This document shows, piece by piece, positions 32,740 through 41,629 of a DNA stretch of 64,000 nucleotides. Numbering within the stretch: position 1 is the stretch's first letter; each line of letters begins with the position of its first letter. This DNA is from Lutimaribacter_A marinistellae. GTDB taxonomy: Bacteria > Pseudomonadota > Alphaproteobacteria > Rhodobacterales > Rhodobacteraceae. The notes under the pieces are model-generated. The model saw only the letters and a list, made by a program, of their open reading frames with translations, was not told where the DNA came from and did not search any database. The translations under genes and the position numbers were made by a program. Location of the stretch: positions 310,001 through 374,000 of the forward strand of contig NZ_JBHRXI010000016.1 of the NCBI RefSeq assembly GCF_042648365.1, given 5' to 3'.

Positions 32740-32876
32740 NNNNNNNNNNNNNNNNNNNNNNNNNNNNNNNNNNNNNNNNNNNNNNNNNNNNNNNNNNNNN
32801 NNNNNNNNNNNNNNNNNNNNNNNNNNNNNNNNNNNNNNNNNNNNNNNNNNNNNNNNNNNNNNNNNNNNNNNNNNNN
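32740..32876. other. Assembly gap (137 N) covering the mraZ start
   Basis: 137 unknown bases directly after the terminator T-run. From family length, the mraZ ATG should lie about 39 bp before the end of the gap. Confidence 1.
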
Positions 32877-33341
32877 GACAGCAAGGGGCGGGTATCCATA
32901 CCGGCCTCGTTTCGCCGTGTTCTTGAGTCGAGCGATCCCAACTGGCAACCCGGCGAGAACCCCGAGCTTGTGATCGTCTACGGCGACCATCGCCGCAAAT
33001 ACCTTGAATGCTATACGATCGAGGCGATCGAAGAGGTCGACGCCAAAATCGATGCCCTTCCGCGCGGCTCGATGGAGCGCAAGATGCTTCAGCGCCTGTT
33101 TCACGGCATGTCCTTTCCAACCAATGTCGACGAGACCGGCCGCCTGGTGCTGCCGGCCAAGCTGCGCAGCAAGATCGAACTGGATGGCGAGGCCTTTTTT
33201 ATCGCCTCGGGCGATACGTTCCAGATCTGGAAGCCCGAGACATACGAGGCCGAAGAACTGGCGGCGACCGAGGAGTGGTTGGACGAGCTGCCCGAGGATT
33301 TCGATCCGTTGCAATTCCTTGACGGCGCAGGGGGCGCGTAA
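32877..33341 (+). CDS. mraZ: Transcriptional regulator MraZ (5' end in gap)
   Basis: 155 residues visible, open from the first base after the gap. Both SpoVT/AbrB-like halves are present: the end of the first (DSKGRVSIPASFRRVLE) and the second (VDETGRLVLPAKLRSKI), plus the tail FQIWKPETYEAEEL. Only about 13 N-terminal residues are missing. MraZ binds repeated TGGGN boxes and represses the dcw operon it heads. rsmH follows after 4 bp. Confidence 0.95.
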   Translation, partial: DSKGRVSIPASFRRVLESSDPNWQPGENPELVIVYGDHRRKYLECYTIEAIEEVDAKIDALPRGSMERKMLQRLFHGMSFPTNVDETGRLVLPAKLRSKIELDGEAFFIASGDTFQIWKPETYEAEELAATEEWLDELPEDFDPLQFLDGAGGA

Positions 33342-33345
33342 CGGC

Positions 33346-34344
33346 ATGGCTGCTGCGGCCCGCCCCCCAAGCAACGATCCGCATGTTCCCGTCCTGCTGC
33401 GCCCGCTTCTGAGGGCTGTCGCGCCGGTGGCGGGCAACTGGCTCGACGGAACGTTCGGGGCAGGCGGCTACACGCGTGGTTTGCTTGCCGCGGGTGCCGA
33501 CCGGGTCATCGCGGTCGACCGCGATCCGCTGGCCTTTGAGATGGCGGCCGAATGGGCAGGAGAGTTCGGCGACCGGCTGGTGATGCAGCAGGGCGTGTTC
33601 TCCCGGATGGACGAATATGCGCAGGATCTCGACGGCGTCGTTCTGGACCTTGGGGTGTCGTCCATGCAGCTCGACCAGGCCGAGCGGGGATTTTCCTTCA
33701 TGAAGGACGGCCCGCTGGACATGCGGATGAGCCAGGAGGGGCCGAGTGCCGCGGACCTTGTCAACGAGGCGTCCGAGGAGGATCTGGCCGATATTCTGTT
33801 CCATTATGGTGAGGAACGCGCCAGTCGTCGGATCGCAAAGGCGATCGCGCGGGCGCGGGCCGAAGAGCCGATCACCACGACGCTGAGGCTGGCCGAGATC
33901 GTCGAGGGATGCCTGCCGCGCGCCAAGCCTGGCCAGTCGCATCCCGCAACGCGCAGCTTTCAGGCCCTGCGGATCGCTGTGAACGACGAATATGGCGAGC
34001 TTTACGGCGGCCTGATGGCGGCAGAGCGCGCCTTGCGGCCGGGCGGACAGCTTGCCGTTGTCACCTTTCACTCGGTCGAGGACCGCATGGTGAAACGGTT
34101 CCTGCAGGAGCGCGCGGGCCGGACGGGCCGGGGAAATCGCTATGCGCCCGAGATCGAGAAGGCCGCGCCGCAATTCGAATTGAAATCGCGCAAGGCAATC
34201 GGGCCGGATGCCGAGGAACTGGCAGATAACCCGCGCGCGCGCTCGGCCAAGCTGCGCGTGGCCGTGCGGACCGATGCGCCGGCCGGGGACGCGGTTGCGC
34301 CGCGCGCCATGGGAATGCCGCAACTCAAGGGGGACAAGCAATGA
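33346..34344 (+). CDS. rsmH: 16S rRNA m4C1402 methyltransferase RsmH (MraW)
   Basis: 332 residues from the ATG at 33346. SAM-binding LDGTFGAGGYTRGLLAAGA, DLGVSSMQLDQAERGFSF and the C-terminal motif VVTFHSVEDRMVKRFL are all in place. Methylates N4 of C1402 in the 16S decoding centre. Second gene of the dcw cluster; overlaps ftsL by 4 bp. Confidence 0.96.
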   Translation: MAAAARPPSNDPHVPVLLRPLLRAVAPVAGNWLDGTFGAGGYTRGLLAAGADRVIAVDRDPLAFEMAAEWAGEFGDRLVMQQGVFSRMDEYAQDLDGVVLDLGVSSMQLDQAERGFSFMKDGPLDMRMSQEGPSAADLVNEASEEDLADILFHYGEERASRRIAKAIARARAEEPITTTLRLAEIVEGCLPRAKPGQSHPATRSFQALRIAVNDEYGELYGGLMAAERALRPGGQLAVVTFHSVEDRMVKRFLQERAGRTGRGNRYAPEIEKAAPQFELKSRKAIGPDAEELADNPRARSAKLRVAVRTDAPAGDAVAPRAMGMPQLKGDKQ

Positions 34345-34688
34345 AGGGTGTGATCTATGTGCTCACCGCGCTGGCCGTGTTCGGGTTGGCACTTTGGGCC
34401 TACCAGGAAAACTATCGCACGCAGCAGGTTCTCTCCGATACCCAGCAGCTTCAACGCGAGATCGGGGCCGCGCAGATCCGCCTGTCTGTTCTGCGGGCCG
34501 AGTGGGCCTATCTGAACCGCCCCGACCGTCTGCGAGAGCTTGCGGACCTGAATTTCGACCGTCTGGGCCTGTTGCCGCTGCGGCCTGACCAGTTCGGGCA
34601 GGTCGACCAGGTGGCCTATCCGAGCGAACCGGACCTGCCGATCCTGAACCCGGTCGACGTCGCCAACCTGGAGGTGCAGCAGCCATGA
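34341..34688 (+). CDS. ftsL: Cell division protein FtsL
   Basis: 115 residues: short cytoplasmic start, one membrane helix (VLTALAVFGLALWAYQE) and a periplasmic coiled-coil segment (QQLQREIGAAQIRLSVLRAEWAYLNRPDRL). The AEWAYLNRPDRLRELA motif is typical of alphaproteobacterial FtsL. It would form the FtsQLB part of the divisome and help activate FtsWI. Overlaps rsmH and ftsI (ATGA each side). Confidence 0.9.
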   Translation: MKGVIYVLTALAVFGLALWAYQENYRTQQVLSDTQQLQREIGAAQIRLSVLRAEWAYLNRPDRLRELADLNFDRLGLLPLRPDQFGQVDQVAYPSEPDLPILNPVDVANLEVQQP

Positions 34689-36475
34689 CGCCGCGCACGC
34701 CCCTGCGCCCGCTGGCGCGCATCCTCGAAGCCCGCGCGAGAGGTGAAAACCCCGACGCTATCGAGCGTGAGAACATCCGCAAGCGCCACGAAGAGATGCA
34801 GGACCGCGCCCGCGCCCGGGCCGAGGGGCGGATCCTGGTACTTGGCGCTTTCTTTCTCTGTGCCTTTCTGACAGTCGGCGCGCGGATGGGCCTTCTGGCG
34901 ACCTCCGAAGCACAGGAACCGGTGGCAAGCGCGCCCGGCGCCACCATCGCCACCCAACGCGCCGACATTGTCGATCGGAACGGGCGCCTGCTGGCCACCA
35001 ATTTCGAGACGCATTCCCTTTATGCGCACCCCCAGCAACTGATCGACCCCGAAGGCGCGGCGGATGCGCTGGTCCAGATCTTCCCGGACCTCGATCGCGA
35101 GCGGCTGCTCAAGGATTTCACTGGCAAACGCAAGTTCCTGTGGATCAAGCGCCGCATCAGCCCCGAGCAGAAACAGGCCGTTCATGACATCGGCGATCCC
35201 GGTCTGCTGTTCGGCCCGCGCGAAATGCGGCTGTATCCCAACGGTTCGCTCGCTGCCCATATCCTTGGCGGTGCAGGGTTCGGCAAACAGGGTGTGAACG
35301 CCGCCGAGGTCAAAGGCGTCGCCGGTGTCGAAAAACAGTTCGATGGATACCTCACCGACCCGGCCAACGGAACAAGACCGCTGCAATTGTCTATCGATCT
35401 GACGGTTCAGTCCGCGGTCGAGCGTGTTCTGTTCGGCGGCATGCGGATCATGAACGCCAAGGGCGCCTCGGCCATACTGATGGATGCGCATACGGGCGAG
35501 GTGATCGCGGCGGCCTCGCTGCCCGATTTCGACCCGAACGACCGCCCGCGCCCTCCCACCAGCGGGTTCGACCCGTCCGACAGCCCGCTGTTCAACCGAT
35601 ATGTGCAGGGTGTTTACGAGTTGGGATCGGTCTACAAGATCTTTGCCGCTGCGCAGGCCGTCGATTTGGGGCTGGTGAACTCGGAAACGATCATCGACAC
35701 GTCCGGGCCGATGCGGATCGGGCGCTTTCCCATCGGTGAATTCCGCAACAAGAACTACGGCAAGCTTTCGGTGGCCGACATCATCGTACACAGCTCCAAC
35801 CGGGGGACCGGGCGGCTCGCCCTGCAGATCGGGGCGGAGCGTCAGCAGGAGTTCCTGAACGCGCTTGGCATGTTCGACCCGACGCCTTTCGAGATTGTCG
35901 AGGCGGCAACGGGTCAGCCGCTCAAGCCGCAGAACTGGGGTGAGCTGTCGACCGTAACCATTTCCTATGGCCATGGGCTGTCGACCTCGCCAATGCATCT
36001 TGCCGCCGGTTACGCGGCCATCGCCAATGGCGGTCGCTATGTCAGCCCGACGGTGCTGAAACAGAAAGGACCGCAATACGGGCCGCGCGTCATTTCGGAA
36101 AACGCGGCACGGCAGGCGCAGATGATGCTGCGCAAGGTTGTGACCAGCGGCACCGCCAGTTTCGCCGAGGTTCCGGGTTACGAGGTCGCGGGCAAAACCG
36201 GTACGGCCGACAAGCCCAAGCCGCGCGGTGGCTACTACGATGACCGCGTGATCGCGACCTTTGCCACGATGTTCCCGGTCTCGGACCCGAAATATGTGCT
36301 GATCGTCACGCTCGACGAGCCTTCGATCGTTGCCTATGGCGAAAAGCGGCGGACCGCCGGCTGGACGGCCGTTCCGGTCGCCGCCGAACTGATCGGACGC
36401 ATCGCGCCGCTTCTTGGACTGCGACCGCGGCTTGAGCCCGGGCAGGTGGCTGGTATAACGCTGACCTCGAACTGA
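34685..36475 (+). CDS. ftsI: Peptidoglycan D,D-transpeptidase FtsI (PBP3)
   Basis: 596 residues. One N-terminal membrane helix (ILVLGAFFLCAFLTVGARMGLL), pedestal domain (RADIVDRNGRLLATNFET), then the penicillin-binding domain with SxxK in ELGSVYKIFAAA (nucleophile Ser), SxN in IVHSSNRGTGRL and KTG in VAGKTGTADKP. Makes septal peptidoglycan with FtsW, whose gene is not in this cluster here. Confidence 0.95.
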   Translation: MTPRTPLRPLARILEARARGENPDAIERENIRKRHEEMQDRARARAEGRILVLGAFFLCAFLTVGARMGLLATSEAQEPVASAPGATIATQRADIVDRNGRLLATNFETHSLYAHPQQLIDPEGAADALVQIFPDLDRERLLKDFTGKRKFLWIKRRISPEQKQAVHDIGDPGLLFGPREMRLYPNGSLAAHILGGAGFGKQGVNAAEVKGVAGVEKQFDGYLTDPANGTRPLQLSIDLTVQSAVERVLFGGMRIMNAKGASAILMDAHTGEVIAAASLPDFDPNDRPRPPTSGFDPSDSPLFNRYVQGVYELGSVYKIFAAAQAVDLGLVNSETIIDTSGPMRIGRFPIGEFRNKNYGKLSVADIIVHSSNRGTGRLALQIGAERQQEFLNALGMFDPTPFEIVEAATGQPLKPQNWGELSTVTISYGHGLSTSPMHLAAGYAAIANGGRYVSPTVLKQKGPQYGPRVISENAARQAQMMLRKVVTSGTASFAEVPGYEVAGKTGTADKPKPRGGYYDDRVIATFATMFPVSDPKYVLIVTLDEPSIVAYGEKRRTAGWTAVPVAAELIGRIAPLLGLRPRLEPGQVAGITLTSN

Positions 36476-36498
36476 TCACCAAAATACGGGGCGGCGCG

Positions 36499-37983
36499 AT
36501 GGGCACACCACCGGCACGACATCTCGGCCAGTTGGGCCTGACCGCGCGCGGCGGACGCGACCCGGTCATCGCGGGGTTGGCCGTCGACAGCCGCGAGGTC
36601 AAGGATGGCTATCTGTTTGCCGCGCTTCCCGGTACGCGCGTGCATGGCGGAGAGTTCATCCAATACGCATTGCGCATGGGGGCCTCGGCGATCCTGACCG
36701 ATGCTGAAGGCGCCCGGATCGCGGCAGACGAGCTGGCCGCATCCGACGCCGCCCTGGTGCTGGCCGACGATCCCCGGCAGGTCCTGAGCCTGACCGCAGC
36801 GCTGTGGTTCGGCGCGCAGCCCGAGGTGATGGTTGCCGTAACCGGGACCAATGGAAAGACGTCGGTGGCCAGCTTCACCCGGCAGATCTGGGCGGCCCTC
36901 GGGCGCAAAGCCGTGAACCTTGGCACGACCGGCGTCGAAGGTACGTGGACCGCGCCCCTGGCACATACAACGCCCGAGCCGATCACCCTGCATCGTACGC
37001 TGATGCAGGCGGCCGAGGGTGGCGTGACCCATGCCGCGATGGAGGCGTCGAGCCACGGCCTCGAGCAGCGCAGGCTGGATGGTGTGCGGCTGGCCGCGGC
37101 GGGCTTTTCGAACTTCACGCAGGACCACCTCGACTATCACGAGAGTTTCGACGCCTATTTCGCTGCCAAAGCCGGCCTGTTTCGCCGGGTCCTGCCCGAA
37201 GACGGCATCGCGGTCATCAACCTCGACGATCCCAAGGGCGCAGAGATGCGTGCCATCGCGGGAGCACGCGGTCAGGATGTGATCTCGGTTGGGCGGGGCG
37301 TCGGCGATCTGTGTCTGCTCAACCAGCGGTTCGACGCGACGGGGCAGGACATCCGGTTTTCGTGGCACGGAGAGCCACACCAGGCTCGCTTGGAGCTGAT
37401 AGGCGGCTTTCAGGCCGAGAACGTATTGCTGGCCTGCGGTCTGGCCATTGCCAGCGGCGAAGAGCCCAAGGCGGTTTTTCGCGCCTTGCCCGAGCTTTCC
37501 ACCGTTCGTGGCCGGATGGAACTGGCGGCAACGCGCAGCACCGGAGCGGCGGTCTTTGTCGATTATGCCCATACACCTGACGCCGTCGCGACCGCGCTTG
37601 CCGCGTTGCGTCCGCATGTCATGGGCCGCCTCGTGGCCATCGTCGGCGCAGGCGGGGACCGGGATCCGGGCAAGCGGCCACTGATGGGCCGGGCCGCGGC
37701 CGGGAATGCCGATATCGTTTTCGTCACCGATGACAATCCGCGCAGCGAGGATCCCGGCGCCATACGTTCCGCCGTGATGGAGGGAGCGCCCGAGGCGACC
37801 GAGGTCGGCGACAGGGCCGAAGCGATCCTGCGCGGTGTCGACACGCTGCAACCCGGCGACGCGCTGCTGATCTGCGGCAAGGGACATGAGACAGGCCAGA
37901 TCGTCGGAGACCAGGTTCTGCCATTCGACGATGCCGAACAGGCGAGCATCGCGGTCGCCGCGTTGGAAGGGCGCGAAGCATGA
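36499..37983 (+). CDS. murE: UDP-MurNAc-L-Ala-D-Glu:meso-DAP ligase MurE
   Basis: 494 residues. ATP loop TGTNGKTSVASFTRQIW, N-terminal substrate domain, and the DNPR motif in VTDDNPRSEDPGAI, which marks specificity for meso-diaminopimelate. Adds the third residue of the stem peptide. It overlaps murF by 4 bp and starts 23 bp after ftsI. Confidence 0.96.
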   Translation: MGTPPARHLGQLGLTARGGRDPVIAGLAVDSREVKDGYLFAALPGTRVHGGEFIQYALRMGASAILTDAEGARIAADELAASDAALVLADDPRQVLSLTAALWFGAQPEVMVAVTGTNGKTSVASFTRQIWAALGRKAVNLGTTGVEGTWTAPLAHTTPEPITLHRTLMQAAEGGVTHAAMEASSHGLEQRRLDGVRLAAAGFSNFTQDHLDYHESFDAYFAAKAGLFRRVLPEDGIAVINLDDPKGAEMRAIAGARGQDVISVGRGVGDLCLLNQRFDATGQDIRFSWHGEPHQARLELIGGFQAENVLLACGLAIASGEEPKAVFRALPELSTVRGRMELAATRSTGAAVFVDYAHTPDAVATALAALRPHVMGRLVAIVGAGGDRDPGKRPLMGRAAAGNADIVFVTDDNPRSEDPGAIRSAVMEGAPEATEVGDRAEAILRGVDTLQPGDALLICGKGHETGQIVGDQVLPFDDAEQASIAVAALEGREA

Positions 37984-39371
37984 CGCTTTGGACGGCATCC
38001 GAGGCCGCAGACGCGACAGGAGGCGAGGCACGGGGCGATTGGTCCGTGACCGGTGTTTCGATCGACACGCGCACGATTGCACCCGGTGATCTTTTCGTGG
38101 CCCTCAAGGCGGCACGCGATGGGCATGACTTCGTCGCACAGGCACTGGAGAAGGGGGCCGCTGCCGCGTTGGTTTCGCATATCCCCGAAGGCGTCGCGCC
38201 GGATGCGCCGCTTTTGCTGGTCGACGATGTGCAGACTGCACTGGAGGCGCTGGGGCGTGCATCGCGGGCCCGTTCGCAGGCGCGGGTCGTTGCAGTGACC
38301 GGCAGTGTCGGCAAGACGTCGACCAAGGAAATGTTGGCGAGCATGCTGGGCACGCAGGGCCGCACCCATGCCAGCGCCGCAAGCTACAATAACCACTGGG
38401 GCGTGCCGCTGACCCTGGCGCGAATGCCGCGCGACACCCAGTTCGCGGTGATCGAGATCGGGATGAACCATCCGGGTGAGATTGCACCGCTGGCCCGGCA
38501 GGCACGGCCGCATGTCATCATGGTGACCACCGTGGCGGCGGCCCATCTGGAGGCGTTCGACTCCATCGCGGGGATCGCGCGCGAGAAAGCATCGATCGCC
38601 GAGGGGCTTGAACCGCGAGGAGCGGCCATCCTGAACGCCGATATCGACGAGGCGGAAATCCTGCGCGCGGCCGCCGATGCGGCGGGGGCGCGGATCGTCT
38701 CCTTCGGGCGCCGCGCTGAGGAATACCGCCTGCTGAAGGTCGACGTCGAGAGCGATACGACACATGCCGTGGCCGAGGTGAACGGCCGGCAGGTCACGTT
38801 CGATCTGCAGAGCGGGGGGGCGCATTTTGCGATGAACGCCCTTGGGGCGTTGGCCGTATGCGCCGCGATGGGGGCGGACGAAGCGCGCAGTATCGAAGCA
38901 CTTGGGCATTGGACGCCCTATCGTGGACGTGGACAACGCGAACGGATCACGCTGGCCGGCGGTGCCATCGAACTGATTGACGACAGTTACAACGCGAACC
39001 CCGCATCGTTGAAGTCGTCGCTGTCGGTGCTTGCAGCGGCGCAGGCGACACGTCGGGTGGCCATCCTGGGGGACATGAAGGAACTCGGCCTGTCGGCCGA
39101 GGCGATGCATGCGGAGTTTGCCAACCACGAAGAGATGACGCATATCGACCGGGTACATTGCATCGGTCCCCTGATGCGCGCGCTTCACGCCGCTCTGGCG
39201 AGGGACAGGCGCGGTGAATGGACCGAAACGAGCGCCGAAATGGCCGCTCGGCTGGAAGATCTGATCGAACCCGGCGATATCGTGCTGGTAAAGGGGTCTT
39301 TGAGCATGGATCTCGCACGGGTCGTTGACGCGCTGCGGAAAATGGGTAAAGGCGCGGAGCCTGACGCTTGA
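37980..39371 (+). CDS. murF: UDP-MurNAc-tripeptide:D-Ala-D-Ala ligase MurF
   Basis: 463 residues. P-loop TGSVGKTSTKEMLA, carbamoyl-Lys region and C-terminal IDDSYNANPASLKSSLSVL, a MurF hallmark (DxYNANP). Adds D-Ala-D-Ala to the lipid precursor. Start ATGA overlaps the murE stop; mraY begins 25 bp after its end. Confidence 0.96.
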   Translation: MTLWTASEAADATGGEARGDWSVTGVSIDTRTIAPGDLFVALKAARDGHDFVAQALEKGAAAALVSHIPEGVAPDAPLLLVDDVQTALEALGRASRARSQARVVAVTGSVGKTSTKEMLASMLGTQGRTHASAASYNNHWGVPLTLARMPRDTQFAVIEIGMNHPGEIAPLARQARPHVIMVTTVAAAHLEAFDSIAGIAREKASIAEGLEPRGAAILNADIDEAEILRAAADAAGARIVSFGRRAEEYRLLKVDVESDTTHAVAEVNGRQVTFDLQSGGAHFAMNALGALAVCAAMGADEARSIEALGHWTPYRGRGQRERITLAGGAIELIDDSYNANPASLKSSLSVLAAAQATRRVAILGDMKELGLSAEAMHAEFANHEEMTHIDRVHCIGPLMRALHAALARDRRGEWTETSAEMAARLEDLIEPGDIVLVKGSLSMDLARVVDALRKMGKGAEPDA

Positions 39372-39396
39372 GACACGAACCGGGGACCTGAACGCG

Positions 39397-40479
39397 ATGC
39401 TCTATTGGCTCACCCTCCTGTCGGACGGGGGGGACTTCTGGAACCTCTTCCGCTATATCACCTTCCGCGCCGGCGGGGCTTTCCTGACCGCGCTCATCTT
39501 CGGGTTCCTGTTCGGCAAACCCCTCATCGACGTGCTGCGCAAGACGCAAGGCAAGGGGCAGCCGATCCGCGATGACGGGCCGGAAGGGCATATCGCCAAG
39601 GCCGGCACCCCGACCATGGGCGGGCTGTTGATCGTGGGCGCGCTGCTGACGGCGACGCTGTTCTGGGCGCGACTCGACAACCCGTTCGTCTGGTTGGTGC
39701 TTTTCGTGACGCTGGCCTATGCGTTGATCGGGTTCTGGGACGATTACGCCAAGGTATCGAAACAGAACACCAAGGGCGTGCCGGGCAAGCTGCGCCTGGC
39801 GCTGGGCATCCTGATCGCGACGGTCGCCGCGCTCTGGGCCGCGTGGAATCATCCGGCCGAACTGCAAAACCAGTTGGCGCTGCCGGTGTTCAAGGATGTG
39901 CTGGTCAATCTCGGCATCCTCTACGTTCCTTTCTCTATCGTGGTGATCGTCGGTGCGGCCAATGCGGTGAACCTGACGGATGGCCTGGACGGGTTGGCCA
40001 TCATGCCGGTGATGATCGCGGGCATGACGCTGGGCGTGATCGCCTATGCGGTGGGCCGTGTCGACTTTACCGAGTATCTCGACGTGCATTACGTGCCCGG
40101 CACCGGCGAAATCCTGGTCTTTGCCATGGCGTTGTTCGGCGCGGGGCTGGGGTTCCTTTGGTACAACGCGCCGCCGGCAGCTGTTTTCATGGGCGATACC
40201 GGCTCTCTGGCGCTTGGCGGCGCGCTGGGGGCCATCGCGGTGGCAACGAAACACGAGCTGGTGCTGGCCGTCGTTGGCGGGCTGTTCGTTGTCGAGGCGC
40301 TGTCGGTGATCGTGCAGGTGTTCTACTTCAAGCGCACTGGCAAGCGTGTCTTCCTGATGGCGCCGATCCACCACCATTACGAGAAGAAAGGCTGGGCCGA
40401 GCCGACCATCGTCATCCGCTTCTGGATCATCTCGCTGATCCTCGCGATGATTGGTCTGGCCACGCTCAAGGTGCGCTGA
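39397..40479 (+). CDS. mraY: Phospho-MurNAc-pentapeptide transferase MraY
   Basis: 360 residues from the ATG at 39397. Ten hydrophobic segments with catalytic motifs KAGTPTMGG, NLTDGLDGLAI (Asp pair) and PIHHHYEKKGWAE. Transfers phospho-MurNAc-pentapeptide to undecaprenyl phosphate to make lipid I in the inner membrane. Last dcw gene before the insertion with a pseudogene. Confidence 0.96.
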   Translation: MLYWLTLLSDGGDFWNLFRYITFRAGGAFLTALIFGFLFGKPLIDVLRKTQGKGQPIRDDGPEGHIAKAGTPTMGGLLIVGALLTATLFWARLDNPFVWLVLFVTLAYALIGFWDDYAKVSKQNTKGVPGKLRLALGILIATVAALWAAWNHPAELQNQLALPVFKDVLVNLGILYVPFSIVVIVGAANAVNLTDGLDGLAIMPVMIAGMTLGVIAYAVGRVDFTEYLDVHYVPGTGEILVFAMALFGAGLGFLWYNAPPAAVFMGDTGSLALGGALGAIAVATKHELVLAVVGGLFVVEALSVIVQVFYFKRTGKRVFLMAPIHHHYEKKGWAEPTIVIRFWIISLILAMIGLATLKVR

Positions 40480-40497
40480 GACCCTCTCGGGCCGCGA

Positions 40498-40546
40498 ATT
40501 GACCGTTTTGTACATCCCCGGACGGAGCGATTGATCGTTTTGTACA
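40498..40546 (+). repeat. Pair of 17-bp direct repeats with 32-bp period (locus A)
   Basis: ATTGACCGTTTTGTACA (40498-40514) and ATTGATCGTTTTGTACA (40530-40546) are 16/17 identical and exactly 32 bp apart. A similar pair with the same spacing is at 44656-44704. Meaning unknown. Confidence 0.8.
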
Positions 40547-40565
40547 AGGGGGTACCACCCCTTTT
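40546..40565 (+). terminator. Possible terminator after mraY
   Basis: AAGGGG (40546-40551) pairs with CCCCTT (40558-40563), followed by TT and a C-rich tract. The short stem makes it weak; it overlaps the second repeat of locus A. Confidence 0.35.
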
Positions 40566-40644
40566 CCGGCCCCCCCGGTGGAGGTTGACGTTTTCACATT
40601 CACCCGTGACGGGTATGCTGCCGATAAGATGGCATGGTGATCGG

Positions 40645-41562
40645 GTGACGTGGGCAATCGTGTCGGCATGGTTTGCAGAGAACGCCTTCGTGCTATCCGG
40701 CAGTGCGGCGCTTGTCGCTATCGTCGGAGCCGTCTTCGCGCCATTCCAAATTTTTTCTTCGAACTGAGACCGTCAAACTGGATGACGAAACCAGGGCGGC
40801 CCTGGCTCCGGTTCGGGCCAAGGACGGACCTGCTTTGACGATACCCGAATTCATCCGGTTAAGAGGTGAGTTGAAGGATGACCTCCTTTAGGAATTGTCC
40901 GAGGCGGGGATGCCGAGAAGGAGCAGCTGCGCGCGCGGATCGCGGAACTGGAACAGCAGATCGCCAACCCGGACGCGGCCTTTGCCGAGGCGCAGAAGCG
41001 GATCGCCGAGTTGGAGGCACGGCTGGAACGCTTCGGCAACCAGATCGGCGGCGACCGGCTGGCCGAGGCGCGCAGGGCGCTGGAGCAGGGAGACTATTCG
41101 ATTGCCGACGACCTGTTTGCCGAGATCGAGGAGCGCCGCAGGCTGGAGGTGGAGGAAGCCGCCCGCGCGGCCTTCGGGCGCGGCGAGATCGCCGAGGCCG
41201 AGGTGCGCTGGGCCGATGCGTCCCGCCACTATGCGCGGGCAGTCGATCTGCAGGAGGAGCCGGAGTTCGACACACTGTTCAAGGCAAGAGAACTCGCTTG
41301 GCTCGCCGGAGAGTTCGATTCGGCGCTTCTATTCGGCCACCGACTGATAGAGTTGGCCCGGACATTGAGCGAGCCGGAAAAACTGTCGCGCGCCCTGAAC
41401 GAACATGCGCTAACGTTGGAGGGACAGGGCCGCTACGCCGAGGCCGAGACGTTGCTCCGGCAAGCGCTGGAGATCTGCGAACAGACCCTTGCAGTGGATC
41501 ATCCGCATACGCAATTGGTTCGGAAGAACGTGGAGTCGTTGCGCTCCCAGAAGCCCGGTTAG
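40645..41562 (+). pseudogene. TPR-family membrane-anchored protein, broken by two frameshifts and a stop
   Basis: Three frame pieces join in order. (1) From GTG 40645, a hydrophobic N-terminus (SAWFAENAFVLSGSAALV...) ending at TGA 40765. (2) After a shift at the T run 40751-40756, LTIPEFIRLRGELKDDLL then TAG at 40889. (3) After a shift at GGGG 40906-40909, a charged coiled-coil (EKEQLRARIAELEQQ) and then GNQIGGDRLAEARRALEQGDYSIADDLF and one TPR (LEGQGRYAEAETLLRQALEI). The pieces fit the plan of a TPR protein common in roseobacters. The last 183 residues (from 41011) are an intact reading frame and could still be made. It lies inside the dcw cluster. Confidence 0.75.
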
Positions 41563-41629
41563 CGCCGCTTGCAATCCGGACAAGCCTCGGTACAGGGTGG
41601 CGCGAGGATGGGTTTGAGGGAGAGCGGCG

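Larger units (their letters stand above)
31832..32876. other. Long non-coding leader region between ccaF1 and mraZ
   Basis: About 1 kb with lower GC (near 50% in 31.9-32.5 kb) and no supportable protein gene; minus-strand reading frames at 32.0-32.4 kb have no family-like features. It contains the ccaF1 promoter, two clusters of TGGGA-type boxes, an UpsM-like RNA with a strong terminator, and a 137-bp gap that hides the mraZ start. Nothing else recognised in 31.93-32.17 kb. Confidence 0.7.

Noticed and set aside
32497..32973. Reading frame crossing the 137-N gap
   Set aside because: Artefact of unknown bases; the mraZ frame after the gap is different and family-like.
36334..38082. 582-codon minus-strand reading frame
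   Set aside because: Antisense to ftsI, murE and murF, whose frames carry full family motifs.
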